Assembly (NCBI RefSeq): GCF_000744785.1
Contig: NZ_JQMO01000003.1
Location: 4,154,001-4,218,000, forward strand
Reading direction: 5' to 3'
Length of the DNA stretch: 64,000 nt
DNA from: Kitasatospora azatica KCTC 9699
Lineage (GTDB): Bacteria > Actinomycetota > Actinomycetes > Streptomycetales > Streptomycetaceae
In this document: positions 42,394 through 52,654 of the stretch, piece by piece
Layout: the number at the start of each line of letters is the position of its first letter
How positions within the stretch are numbered: the first letter of the stretch is position 1
Notes under the pieces: model-generated
Databases searched by the model: none
The model's input: the letters and a program-made list of their open reading frames with translations, nothing else
Told to the model about the DNA's origin: nothing
Program-made: the position numbers and the translations under genes

Positions 42394-42672
42394 ATGGATC
42401 AGCAACAGGCTCAGTCACTCGCCGAGGCGTTCTGCCGCGAGCAGGTACCCAAATGGGAGGTGTACGGCTGCCGGCTCACGCCGGCCAAGGGCGTGGCGCT
42501 GGAGGGCTGCTACCTCTTCGCCATCACGGTCGCGCCCGACCCCGACCCGCGCAAGCCCAGGATCGGGCTGGGCGGCAACTACCCGGTGGTCGTCGACCGG
42601 GAGACCGGAGCCTGCCGCTTCGTGGCGGGCATGACCGAGTACCAGTCGCTGCGGACCAAGCGCCGCCGCTGA
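42394..42672 (+). CDS. Imm35/YrhB-like immunity protein for the RHS toxin
   Basis: A 92-residue cytosolic protein. The sequence follows the Imm35/YrhB layout: an N-terminal helix (DQQQAQSLAEAFCREQVP), a strand pair, then LGGNYPVVVDRETGACRFV, whose GN.P..VD..TG pattern is the family signature. Imm35 proteins are found beside papain-fold deamidase toxins, as here. The ATG at 42394 is chosen with GGAG nine bases upstream, inside the end of the toxin gene; an earlier in-frame ATG at 42379 overlaps the toxin stop and has no such site. A terminator follows. Confidence 0.82.
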   Translation: MDQQQAQSLAEAFCREQVPKWEVYGCRLTPAKGVALEGCYLFAITVAPDPDPRKPRIGLGGNYPVVVDRETGACRFVAGMTEYQSLRTKRRR

Positions 42673-42685
42673 CCTGAGACGAGCA

Positions 42686-42722
42686 GAGGGGCCCGGCACA
42701 CGCAGAGTGTGCCGGGCCCTTC
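42686..42722 (+). terminator. Terminator after the RHS/immunity pair
   Basis: A 16-bp stem with one wobble (GAGGGGCCCGGCACAC with GTGTGCCGGGCCCTTC) and a 5-base loop. It resembles the tRNA-fMet terminator at 32175 almost base for base. Confidence 0.88.
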
Positions 42723-42753
42723 GTCGTCCGTGCGCGGCGGTGCCGAGGCACCG

Positions 42754-43140
42754 TCAGGCGGCCAGCGCCAGCGCCAGCTCCGGGCGCGGCGCGGCAGCCG
42801 GCACCGTCCGTCCGCGCAGCGCGATCGCCGAGCACAGGGCGGCGAGCGGGAGTTCGGCGCAGACGGCCATCGCCACGGCCACCAGCAGCGAGGAGCCGGC
42901 GGTGGAGACGTCGCACCAGGCGTCGCCGACCAGCAGCAGGGCGGCCAGGGCGGCGAGCGGGCGGCGCGCGGCGTGGCCGCGGCGCAGCAGCAGGGCCGAG
43001 CCGAGCAGGCAGGCGGCCTCGGCGAGGTCGAGGGCGATCCAGCCGAGCGAGCCGGGGACCAGGGCCAGCACCACGACCCAGGGCAGCAGCGCGAAGCCGG
43101 CGCCGGCCAGGACCAGCGGGAGACGGGAGGAGATCGGCAT
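42754..43140 (-). CDS. Small four-helix membrane protein
   Basis: A 128-residue protein of four likely membrane helices: LVLAGAGFALLPWVVVLALV, LGWIALDLAEAACLLGSALLL, PLAALAALLLVGDAWCDV and LLVAVAMAVCAELPLAALCSAIAL. The third helix carries acidic DAWCDV. I do not recognise the family, but similar short proteins follow regulators in Streptomyces. It starts 5 bases after the upstream gene stop (43146), so both belong to one transcript, which converges on the RHS terminator. The tail AAAPRPELALALAA is low in complexity. Confidence 0.7.
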   Translation of the reverse strand: MPISSRLPLVLAGAGFALLPWVVVLALVPGSLGWIALDLAEAACLLGSALLLRRGHAARRPLAALAALLLVGDAWCDVSTAGSSLLVAVAMAVCAELPLAALCSAIALRGRTVPAAAPRPELALALAA

Positions 43141-43145
43141 CGTGC

Positions 43146-43547
43146 TCACACCACCCGGGACGGCCGCAGCCGCTCGACGTTGCCGTCGGCCCGGCGGGCC
43201 AGCACGGCCAGGGCCGGTCCGGACACCCGGGCCAGCCAGAAGCCGCCGGGCACCAGCACGGTCTCGGCCGGCTGCCAGCCGGGCCGCAGCCGGCCGGTGG
43301 CGAACGCGACCGAGGGCACCGAACCGTCCGCGTCCACCCGGCCCCAGGCGAAGCCGCCGCAGCTCCCGCGCCGGGCCCCGCGCAGGACGCCGACGCCCAG
43401 CGTGGTGGCGACCAGCACGTCGATCAACTCGCCGTCCTGGTAGACCTCGAGCGCCGGGCGCCCGCCGGTGCCGCCGGCCACCCGCACCGACCAGTGGCCC
43501 AGGACCGGCCGGCCCACCACCGGCTGACCCTCGATCAGCACGTCCAT
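43146..43547 (-). CDS. Hypothetical beta-rich protein
   Basis: A 133-residue soluble protein without signal or membrane segment. It begins MDVLIEGQPVVGRPVLGHWSVRVAGG and reads as alternating beta strands (ALEVYQDGELIDVLVATT, SVPSVAFATGRLRPGW, AETVLVPGGFWLARVSG). No known motif is recognised. The ATG has a strong GGGGGAG site seven bases upstream. The gene is first of a two-gene unit with the membrane protein at 42754 and is divergent from the histidine kinase gene, so both may be linked to the two-component system. Confidence 0.7.
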   Translation of the reverse strand: MDVLIEGQPVVGRPVLGHWSVRVAGGTGGRPALEVYQDGELIDVLVATTLGVGVLRGARRGSCGGFAWGRVDADGSVPSVAFATGRLRPGWQPAETVLVPGGFWLARVSGPALAVLARRADGNVERLRPSRVV

Positions 43548-43705
43548 CCTGTCTCCCCCTTCGGTCCCGCACCCGCTCTCCGACGTACACCACCCTCCCG
43601 TTCGGGGCCCGGTGACGTCTCTGGCGTGAGGTGCCGTCTTGGGGGTGGTGCTGGGTACACCCCCACCCGGGCCCCAGCGCCACTGACCGCCTGTGGGCCT
43701 CCCCC

Positions 43706-43711
43706 TAAGCT
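43706..43711 (+). promoter_or_regulatory. Candidate -10 box, leaderless promoter for the histidine kinase
   Basis: TAAGCT fits TAnnnT and ends 7 bases before the GTG at 43719; no Shine-Dalgarno sequence is present. Confidence 0.5.
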
Positions 43712-43718
43712 GTCCGAC

Positions 43719-45008
43719 GTGATCAAGACCAGCCGACTGCGCGAGCGGCTCCGTCGTGGGGCCGCGCACCCGGTCCTGGCCTGGGTGACCGGCGACGAGG
43801 AGCAGCACCAGGGGCGGCCCGGCGTCCTGCAGGAACTCCTCCTGGTGGGCGCGGGCGTGCCGTTCCTGATACCGCTCTACGCCCTCACCACCAACGCCAG
43901 CAAGCTCGCCGTCCCGAGCCTCGTCCCGTTGCTGGTCTTCCTGACCGTCCTGACCGCGCTGCAGCGGGCCCGTTTCCGAGTGCTCGGCGGCCTGGGCATC
44001 CCCGAGCGGCAGCCGGACTCGCCGCCCGGTACGCCGGCGCCGCTGCGCCTGCTGGCGGCGGTGCGCTCGGAGGCGACCTGGCGTCAGATCGGCTACCACC
44101 TGGTGGTCGGCCCGACCTTGGCGCTGGGCGGGGTGCTGGCGCTGGTCGGCTGCGGGGCGGGCGCGGTGATGGCCACCGTCTTCGGCTGGGGCTGGCTGCT
44201 GCCGCCCGGCAGCGTGGCGCATCCGACGGGGCACCGGTACCTGGCCACCGGGCTGGTCACGGCGGGCGGGATCGCGTTGCTGCTGGCCGGGCCCTGGCTG
44301 GCGGTGCGGGTGGCCCGAACGGACCGGCGGGCGGCCCGCGCGCTGCTCGGGCCGAGCCGGGCCCGCGAGCTGGAACGCCGGGTCGAGGACCTCGCGGAGA
44401 GCCGGGCCGGGGTGGTGGACGCGGCCGACGCCGAGCGGCGCCGAATAGAGCGCGACCTGCACGACGGCGCCCAGCAGCGGCTGGTCTCGCTGGCGATGAA
44501 CCTGGGGCTGGCCCGCAAGACGCTGAAGAACGTACCGCCGGAGGCGATGCAGGTGATCATCGACGCGCACGAGGAGGCCCAGGCGGCCATCGCCGAGCTG
44601 CGCGACCTGGTCCGCGGCCTGCACCCGGTGGTGCTGGAGGACCGCGGCCTGGACGCGGCGCTGTCCGGGATCGCGGCCCGGGCACCGCTGCCGGTGCGGC
44701 TGCGGGTCGACCTGCCGCAGCGGCTGTCGCCGACCGTCGAGGCGGTGGCGTACTTCGTGGTCTCCGAGGCGTTGGCCAACGTGGCCAAGCACGCCCGCGC
44801 CTCCCGGGTCGACCTGACGGTCCAGCAGCTGGCGGGCCGGCTGCGAATAGAGATCACCGACGACGGGATCGGCGGCGCCGACCCCACCCGGGGCACCGGC
44901 CTGGTGGGGCTGCGCAAGCGCGCCGCCTCGGTGGACGGCACCTTGACCATCGACAGCCCCGTCGGGGGCCCGACCAACATCACTGTGGAGTTGCCGTGCG
45001 AGCTGTGA
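43719..45008 (+). CDS. NarL-type sensor histidine kinase (HisKA_3)
   Basis: A 429-residue membrane kinase. About four membrane helices occupy the N-terminal half (VLQELLLVGAGVPFLIPLYA, LVPLLVFLTVLTAL, VVGPTLALGGVLALVG, LVTAGGIALLLAGPWLAV). The dimerisation and phosphoacceptor motif is RIERDLHDGAQQRLVSLAM, with His248. The ATPase region shows VVSEALANVAKHA (N box) and ITDDGIGGADPTRGTGLVGLRKRA (G boxes). The GTG at 43719 is chosen because of the -10 box upstream. Its end overlaps the response regulator start by 13 bases, so both are made together. Confidence 0.93.
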   Translation: MIKTSRLRERLRRGAAHPVLAWVTGDEEQHQGRPGVLQELLLVGAGVPFLIPLYALTTNASKLAVPSLVPLLVFLTVLTALQRARFRVLGGLGIPERQPDSPPGTPAPLRLLAAVRSEATWRQIGYHLVVGPTLALGGVLALVGCGAGAVMATVFGWGWLLPPGSVAHPTGHRYLATGLVTAGGIALLLAGPWLAVRVARTDRRAARALLGPSRARELERRVEDLAESRAGVVDAADAERRRIERDLHDGAQQRLVSLAMNLGLARKTLKNVPPEAMQVIIDAHEEAQAAIAELRDLVRGLHPVVLEDRGLDAALSGIAARAPLPVRLRVDLPQRLSPTVEAVAYFVVSEALANVAKHARASRVDLTVQQLAGRLRIEITDDGIGGADPTRGTGLVGLRKRAASVDGTLTIDSPVGGPTNITVELPCEL

Positions 45009-45640
45009 TCGCCGAGGACTCGGTCCTGCTGCGGGTCGGACTGGTCAAGGTGCTGGAGGCGGTGGGCTACGAGGTGGCCGCCGCCGTCGGCGACGCCGAC
45101 GCGCTGCTGGTCGCCGTCGAGGAGCACCGGCCGCAGGTCGTGGTGGTGGACGTGCGGATGCCGCCGGGCTTCACCGACGAGGGGGTGCGCGCCGCGCTGG
45201 TGATCCGCCGCCAGTGGCCCGAGGTCGCGGTGCTGCTGCTCTCCCAGTACGTGGAGGAGCGGTACGCGGCCGACCTGCTGGCCTCGAACACCAGCGGGGT
45301 CGGGTACCTGCTCAAGGAGCGGGTGGCCAATGTGGACGACTTCGTCGAGGCGCTGCAGCGGGTCGCGGCCGGCGGCACCGCGCTGGACCCGGAGGTGGTC
45401 GCCCAGCTGCTGGTGCGCCGGCACCGCGATCCGCTGGAGAAGCTCACGCCGCGCGAGCGGGACGTGCTCGGCCTGATGGCACAGGGGCACTCCAACAACG
45501 CCATCGCCGAGTCGCTGGTGGTCAGCGAGAGCGCCGTGGCCAAGCACATCAACAGCATCTTCACCAAGCTGGACCTGCCCACCGCCGACGCCACCCACCG
45601 CCGGGTGCTCGCCGTGCTGCGCTACCTGGGGGAGGGGTGA
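44996..45640 (+). CDS. NarL/LuxR-family response regulator
   Basis: A 214-residue two-component regulator. The receiver domain contains the acidic pair (IAEDS) and the phosphoacceptor Asp52 in VVVDVRMPPGFTDEG; the conserved Lys lies in GYLLKERV. The C-terminal LuxR-type helix-turn-helix starts KLTPRERDVLGLMAQGHSNNAIAESLVVSESAVAKHINSIFTKL. The gene overlaps the kinase gene and is followed within 2 bases by a gene for a membrane-anchored DUF4097-like protein. The target genes are unknown. Confidence 0.95.
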   Translation: MRAVIAEDSVLLRVGLVKVLEAVGYEVAAAVGDADALLVAVEEHRPQVVVVDVRMPPGFTDEGVRAALVIRRQWPEVAVLLLSQYVEERYAADLLASNTSGVGYLLKERVANVDDFVEALQRVAAGGTALDPEVVAQLLVRRHRDPLEKLTPRERDVLGLMAQGHSNNAIAESLVVSESAVAKHINSIFTKLDLPTADATHRRVLAVLRYLGEG

Positions 45641-45642
45641 CG

Positions 45643-46431
45643 ATGACCCGGGCGACCCGCGAGCTGCGGATCTGGCGCGCGATCGCGGTGCTGACCGGCG
45701 CCCTGGTGATGGTGTACGGCGCCGGGCAGGCCTGGAACGCGCTCGCCGAACAGGCCGATGTACGTCCCTTCTCCTACTCGGAGCGGATCACAGCCGTCGA
45801 ACTGGACCTGGGCAGCGCCTCCGCCCAGGTGGTGGGCGGCACCGACGGTGAGCTGACGGTGCGCCAGACCGAGCGCTGGGCGCTCAGCCGCCCGCAGATC
45901 ACCCGGCGGGTGGTCGGCAGCACGCTGCGGATCACCGCCCGCTGCCCGAAGATCCCCTGGATCGGCGGGGCCGCCTGCGGGGCGGGGTTCCGGCTGGTGG
46001 TCCCGCCGGCCACGGCGGTCAGCCTGAAGGCGAGCTCGGGGGCGTTCAGCGCCGAGGGCCTCAGCGGGGATCTGAACCTGAGCACCGACTCCGGCTCGAT
46101 CCGGCTGAAGAACCTCACCGGCCGGGTCGCGGCACGCCTGACCAGTGGCTCGCTGAGCGGCGAGGGTCTGGCCTCGCCGGAGCTCCAGGCCGAGGTCGAC
46201 TCCGGCTCGGTGGACCTGGCCCTCACCGCGCCGCCGCGCGCGCTGACCATGGTGTCCACCTCCGGCTCGGTCCGGGCCGCGCTGCCGCCGGACACCCGTT
46301 ACCGGTTGGTCAGCAGCTACGGCTCCGGCAGCGGACACGTGGCGCCGGCCCTGCAGGACCCCGGCTCGCCGCGCTCGATCACGGTCACCACGGACTCGGG
46401 CAGCGTGGACCTCGACTACACGAGCGGCTGA
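45643..46431 (+). CDS. Membrane-anchored DUF4097-like beta-helix protein
   Basis: A 262-residue protein with one N-terminal membrane helix (IWRAIAVLTGALVMVYGAGQAW) and a mostly external part. The outer part repeats a strand-turn pattern with SGS motifs: STDSGSIRLKNLTGRV, LTSGSLSGEG, VDSGSVDLAL, STSGSVRAAL, TDSGSVDLDY. These evenly spaced turns (about 20 residues apart) suggest the beta-helix of DUF4097/DUF2807-like proteins, which often go with envelope-stress regulators. The start ATG has GGAGGGG upstream inside the regulator gene. Third gene of the two-component operon. Confidence 0.82.
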   Translation: MTRATRELRIWRAIAVLTGALVMVYGAGQAWNALAEQADVRPFSYSERITAVELDLGSASAQVVGGTDGELTVRQTERWALSRPQITRRVVGSTLRITARCPKIPWIGGAACGAGFRLVVPPATAVSLKASSGAFSAEGLSGDLNLSTDSGSIRLKNLTGRVAARLTSGSLSGEGLASPELQAEVDSGSVDLALTAPPRALTMVSTSGSVRAALPPDTRYRLVSSYGSGSGHVAPALQDPGSPRSITVTTDSGSVDLDYTSG

Positions 46432-46499
46432 CCCCGATCGCGGGTGGGGGACAATGGAGAGTCCCGTCCACTTCCGCAACCGGTGAGGATCCGCCGCGC

Positions 46500-47660
46500 A
46501 TGACCACCACCCCCGCCCCTGCCGGCGAGTTCGCGCCCCTGTCGATCGGCCCGATGCAGGTCTGGCCGCCGGTGGTGCTCGCGCCGATGGCGGGGATCAC
46601 CAACGCCCCGTTCCGCACCCTGTGCCGCGAGCAGTCCGGCGGCAAGGGGCTGTTCGTCTCCGAGATGATCACCACCCGGGCGCTGGTCGAGCGCAACGCC
46701 AAGACCATGCAGCTGATCCAGTTCGACCCGAGCGAGCAGCCGCGCTCGATCCAGCTGTACGGGGTGGACCCGGCCACCGTCGGCAAGGCGGCCCGGATGA
46801 TCGCCGAGGAGGACCTCGCCGACCACATCGACCTCAACTTCGGCTGCCCGGTCCCCAAGGTGACCCGCAAGGGCGGCGGCTCGGCCCTGCCGTACAAGCG
46901 CAACCTGCTGCGCGAGCTGCTGCGCGAGGCGGTGGCGGGCGCCGGTGGGCTGCCGGTGACCATGAAGATGCGCAAGGGCATCGACGACGACCACCTCACC
47001 TTCCTGGACGCCGGGCGGATCGGCGCCGAGGAGGGGGTCAGCGCGATCGCGCTGCACGGGCGCACCGCCGCCCAGCACTACGGCGGCCAGGCCGACTGGT
47101 CGGCGATCGCCCGGCTGCGCGAGGCGGTTCCGGCGGACATCCCGGTGCTGGGCAACGGCGACATCTGGTCGGCCCCCGACGCGGTGCGGATGATGCGCGA
47201 GACCGGCTGCGACGGTGTGGTGGTCGGGCGCGGCTGCCTGGGCCGGCCGTGGCTCTTCAAGGACCTGGTCGCGGTCTTCGAGGGCGTCACCGACCCGGTC
47301 CGGCCGCGGTTCGCCGAGGTGGCGGCCACCATGTCGCGCCACGCCGAGCTGCTGGGCCGCTGGATGAACGACGAGCACCGCGGCGTGGTCGACTTCCGCA
47401 AGCACGTGGCCTGGTACACCAAGGGCTTCTCGGTCGGCTCGCAGCTGCGGGTCAAGCTGGCGATGGCGAGCTCGCTGGCCGAGCTCGGCGAGCTGCTGGC
47501 CGAGGTGGAGCAGGAGCAGCGCTGGCCGGCCGGCGCGGACGGCCCGCGCGGGCGCACCAGCGGCAACGGCCGGGTGGTCCTGCCGGAGGGCTGGTTGGAC
47601 GATCCGTATGACTGCGCCGTACCGAGCGTTGAGGCCGAATCGGACAGCTCCGGCGGATGA
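46500..47660 (+). CDS. dusB: tRNA-dihydrouridine synthase
   Basis: A 386-residue FMN enzyme that reduces uridine to dihydrouridine in tRNA D-loops. The N-terminal TIM barrel shows VVLAPMAGITNAPFRTL, the catalytic-Cys motif LNFGCPVPKVTRKGGGSAL (Cys116) and GAEEGVSAIALHGRTAAQHYGGQADW, and the FMN phosphate region VLGNGDIWSA..VVGRGCLGRPWLF. The C-terminal helical domain binds tRNA. DusB-type membership is judged from the VTRKGGGS motif. The ATG at 46500 lies 68 bases after the previous gene, with GGTGAGGAT nearby. Terminator at 47713. Confidence 0.92.
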   Translation: MTTTPAPAGEFAPLSIGPMQVWPPVVLAPMAGITNAPFRTLCREQSGGKGLFVSEMITTRALVERNAKTMQLIQFDPSEQPRSIQLYGVDPATVGKAARMIAEEDLADHIDLNFGCPVPKVTRKGGGSALPYKRNLLRELLREAVAGAGGLPVTMKMRKGIDDDHLTFLDAGRIGAEEGVSAIALHGRTAAQHYGGQADWSAIARLREAVPADIPVLGNGDIWSAPDAVRMMRETGCDGVVVGRGCLGRPWLFKDLVAVFEGVTDPVRPRFAEVAATMSRHAELLGRWMNDEHRGVVDFRKHVAWYTKGFSVGSQLRVKLAMASSLAELGELLAEVEQEQRWPAGADGPRGRTSGNGRVVLPEGWLDDPYDCAVPSVEAESDSSGG

Positions 47661-47712
47661 TCTGGACGATACGTAGAAATTGACCTGACGCAGCGTTGGG
47701 ACGTTGCGGCCG

Positions 47713-47743
47713 AGCCCTCTTGGACGATCTGGCCAAGAGGGCT
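47713..47743 (+). terminator. dusB terminator
   Basis: An 11-bp perfect stem (AGCCCTCTTGG with CCAAGAGGGCT) and a 9-base loop, followed by a short pyrimidine run (CCCTTTC). Confidence 0.85.
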
Positions 47744-48224
47744 CCCTTTCGGCAGATCATCATCACGCACCGCGCATATTTCGGCGCGTTGAGCGACGGA
47801 CTGACGAGTTCCGATACGTACGATGAGCGAGCCGCGTCCGTGACTCTGGCCACACGGGGTCGTGGGTGACGGCCCGTCAGGGGTGCCAAAATCGCCAAGG
47901 TGTCCAAATCGGTTCCCGAACGGGCGCCCGGGTGGATCCGGCCCCTTGGCTGCAGGAAATCAAGCCGGGGAAACATGGCGGCGCGCCCGCCACTACCCTC
48001 TGTCCGATCGATGTGATCTTCACGTATCGCTGCGTTCAATACTTGAACGATCGCTAGCGTCATCCGGACGATTTCAGCAACAGAGGTGAACGCCTTCACA
48101 AGCTTTTGATCTCGGGGGTCACGCCAGGCTCCGAGGATCGGACGGCCTATCGACGGCGCAAAACCGCCTTCGAAATGGGTATGTTCTCCGGCGTCAGGGC
48201 AACCCCGTGCGAGGAGACCGACCC
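47744..48224 (+). other. Long ppdK upstream region
   Basis: About 480 bases without a supportable gene. The GC content is clearly lower than around it and short dyads occur, for example TTCAATACTTGAA (48033-48045). No known riboswitch was recognised. A long 5' region of this kind fits one or more regulated promoters for ppdK. The octamer GGACGAT/GGACGATT recurs (47722, 48066). Confidence 0.35.
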
Positions 48225-50933
<2,709 letters not shown>

Positions 50934-50940
50934 CCGCTTC

Positions 50941-50959
50941 CCCCTCCAACGGGGAGGGG
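50941..50959 (+). terminator. ppdK terminator hairpin
   Basis: CCCCTCC pairs with GGAGGGG across a 5-base loop, 8 bases after the ppdK stop. Confidence 0.6.
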
Positions 50960-51001
50960 CGTCCGGCGGTGCTCGGCGCAGGAGAACCGCCGGTCGTACG
51001 T

Positions 51002-51045
51002 AGCCGGGGCGGGAACGGACAATGGCGTCCGGTCCCGCCCCGGCT
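51002..51045 (+). terminator. Long stem-loop between ppdK and RNase gene
   Basis: AGCCGGGGCGGGA pairs perfectly with TCCCGCCCCGGCT (13 bp), and inside it CGGAC pairs with GTCCG, giving an almost continuous 19-bp stem. It may be a second terminator or a control hairpin in the leader of the RNase gene, 102 bases downstream. Confidence 0.6.
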
Positions 51046-51146
51046 GCACGCTTGGGGGTCGCCGACCAGGAACGGACTGCTCCGTTTGAGTGAGGGGCAG
51101 TACCCCGCTGATCATCGGACAGCGCACCACCGGCAAGCTGGAAGCC

Positions 51147-51554
51147 ATGACCACTCGCCTTCGCCTGATCGCCGTCGCCGCCGTGCTGCTCTGCGCCGTC
51201 GCCGCGGCCGGCGTGTACGCGATGGGGCGGCACAAGCCCGCCACCACCGCCGCCGCCCACGCGCCCGCCTCCGGAGCCGGGGTCTGCCAGAGCAAACTGC
51301 CCAGCCAGGCCAGGGACACCATCGCGCTGATCGCCAAGGGCGGACCGTACCCCTACCGCACCGACGGCGTGGTCTTCGAGAACCGCGAGGGGCGGCTGCC
51401 AAAGCACACCAGCGGCTACTACCACGAGTACACGGTGGTCACCCCGGGCAGCGGCGACCGCGGGACCCGACGGGTCGTCACCGGCACGGTGGGCGAGGAG
51501 TACTGGACCGGCGACCACTACGCCACCTTCCAGCGGATCGACCTCGCCTGCTGA
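51147..51554 (+). CDS. Secreted guanyl-specific ribonuclease (RNase Sa family)
   Basis: A 135-residue exported RNase. The signal anchor is RLRLIAVAAVLLCAVAAAGVYA, followed by a Thr/Ala-rich spacer. The mature domain aligns with RNase Sa: LPSQARDTIALIAKGGPYPY, DGVVFENREGRLP, GYYHEYTVVTPG and GDHYATFQRIDLAC. Catalytic residues correspond to Glu94, Arg105 and His124. The two cysteines, near the start of the domain and at the last position, match the family disulphide. The ATG at 51147 has GGAAG five bases upstream. Extracellular RNA breakdown or competition is the likely role. No barstar-like gene is next to it. Confidence 0.93.
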   Translation: MTTRLRLIAVAAVLLCAVAAAGVYAMGRHKPATTAAAHAPASGAGVCQSKLPSQARDTIALIAKGGPYPYRTDGVVFENREGRLPKHTSGYYHEYTVVTPGSGDRGTRRVVTGTVGEEYWTGDHYATFQRIDLAC

Positions 51555-51559
51555 CCGCC

Positions 51560-52561
51560 TCAGACGCGTTGGCGGGTCCAGCTGATCCGGTGCCAGGGGC
51601 CGTGCGGGCCGCTGGTCAGCAGGGTCCGCAGCTCCCGGACGATCGCCGCCGGGTCGGTGCGGAACTGGTGCGGGGTGGCCCGCACCACCGGCAGCCGGGC
51701 GGCCTGCAGCCGGTTGCCCCGGGTCAGGGTGCGCTCGTAGTCGGCCGGCCGCAGGTGCCAGGCCCGCGAGTCCAGCTCCAGTGCCACGCAGGCCTGCGGC
51801 CAGAACGCGTCCGGGATCGCCAGGAAGCGTCCGTCCAGCAGCAGCACCGGATTCCACAGCGGCTCCGGCAGCCCGCTGCGGCGCAGCACCTCGCGGGCCT
51901 CACTCTCCGCGATCGAGTAGACGCCGCAGGTCAACTCGTCGGCGACGCGTTGCACGTGCGCCAGCGAGGCGGTGGTCGAGGAGCCGCCGAGCAGCCGGGC
52001 CAGCAGGTCGGCCCGTTCGCAGTGCCGCCCCTGCACCGCCTCGGTGCAGAGCGCGCGGAACTGGCGGCTGCTCGTCAGGTACGGCGCCACATCGGCCAGC
52101 GCCCGGCCGACGCCGACGCTCCACAATCCGTCGTCCCGCTCGAAGCCGGCCGGCATCCCGCTGGGCCGGGTCGGCGCCCGGTGCACCCGGACGAAGTCCC
52201 GGCTGGCCACCCGCCGCCCGTTCGGGATCAGGACGTCGATCACGTCGACTTCCGAGGGATGGCCGGCGCTGGCCAGACCGGCGTCGGCCAGCACCGCGAG
52301 CCCGGTCAGCAGCACCGCTCCCGGCCTGGGCCGCTCGCCCTTGGGCGCCGCGTAGCTGAGCGCCGCGCGCAGCCGCTGATGTGGTGTCAGCCGGCCGCTC
52401 TGCAGGCAGATCACCCGTGGCAGCACCCGCTGCCACGGGCCGCCCGGACGCAGGCGGTGGGCGATGGTCCCGGACGGGACACCGTGCTCGATCAGCTGCG
52501 CACGGGTGACGATGTGCTGCTGGTCGGCGCCGAGCAGCCGGACGGTTTCAAGGGCAGTCAT
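51560..52561 (-). CDS. AbiEi/DUF559-like protein (winged helix plus endonuclease-like domain)
   Basis: A 333-residue protein of a type common in actinobacteria. The N-terminus resembles the AbiEi antitoxin winged helix (VTRAQLIEHGVPSGTIAHRL, then GPWQRVLPRVICLQSG). The C-terminal part resembles the DUF559/Vsr nuclease fold: AIPDAFWPQACVALELDSRAWH (Asp, Glu and Asp positions) and RLPVVRATPHQFRTDPAAIVRELRTLL. No AbiEii toxin is next to it, so a toxin-antitoxin role is not supported; DNA cleavage is also untested. It converges on the RNase gene, with six bases between their stop codons. Confidence 0.75.
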   Translation of the reverse strand: MTALETVRLLGADQQHIVTRAQLIEHGVPSGTIAHRLRPGGPWQRVLPRVICLQSGRLTPHQRLRAALSYAAPKGERPRPGAVLLTGLAVLADAGLASAGHPSEVDVIDVLIPNGRRVASRDFVRVHRAPTRPSGMPAGFERDDGLWSVGVGRALADVAPYLTSSRQFRALCTEAVQGRHCERADLLARLLGGSSTTASLAHVQRVADELTCGVYSIAESEAREVLRRSGLPEPLWNPVLLLDGRFLAIPDAFWPQACVALELDSRAWHLRPADYERTLTRGNRLQAARLPVVRATPHQFRTDPAAIVRELRTLLTSGPHGPWHRISWTRQRV

Positions 52562-52654
52562 GTGCGGGGTGGTGCCCAGCCGGACCGTGGGTATGCGAAA
52601 TATCCCCCGGAGGTGGTCACTCCCCGCCCATGTTGACTTTCGCGCCCGGCGTGC

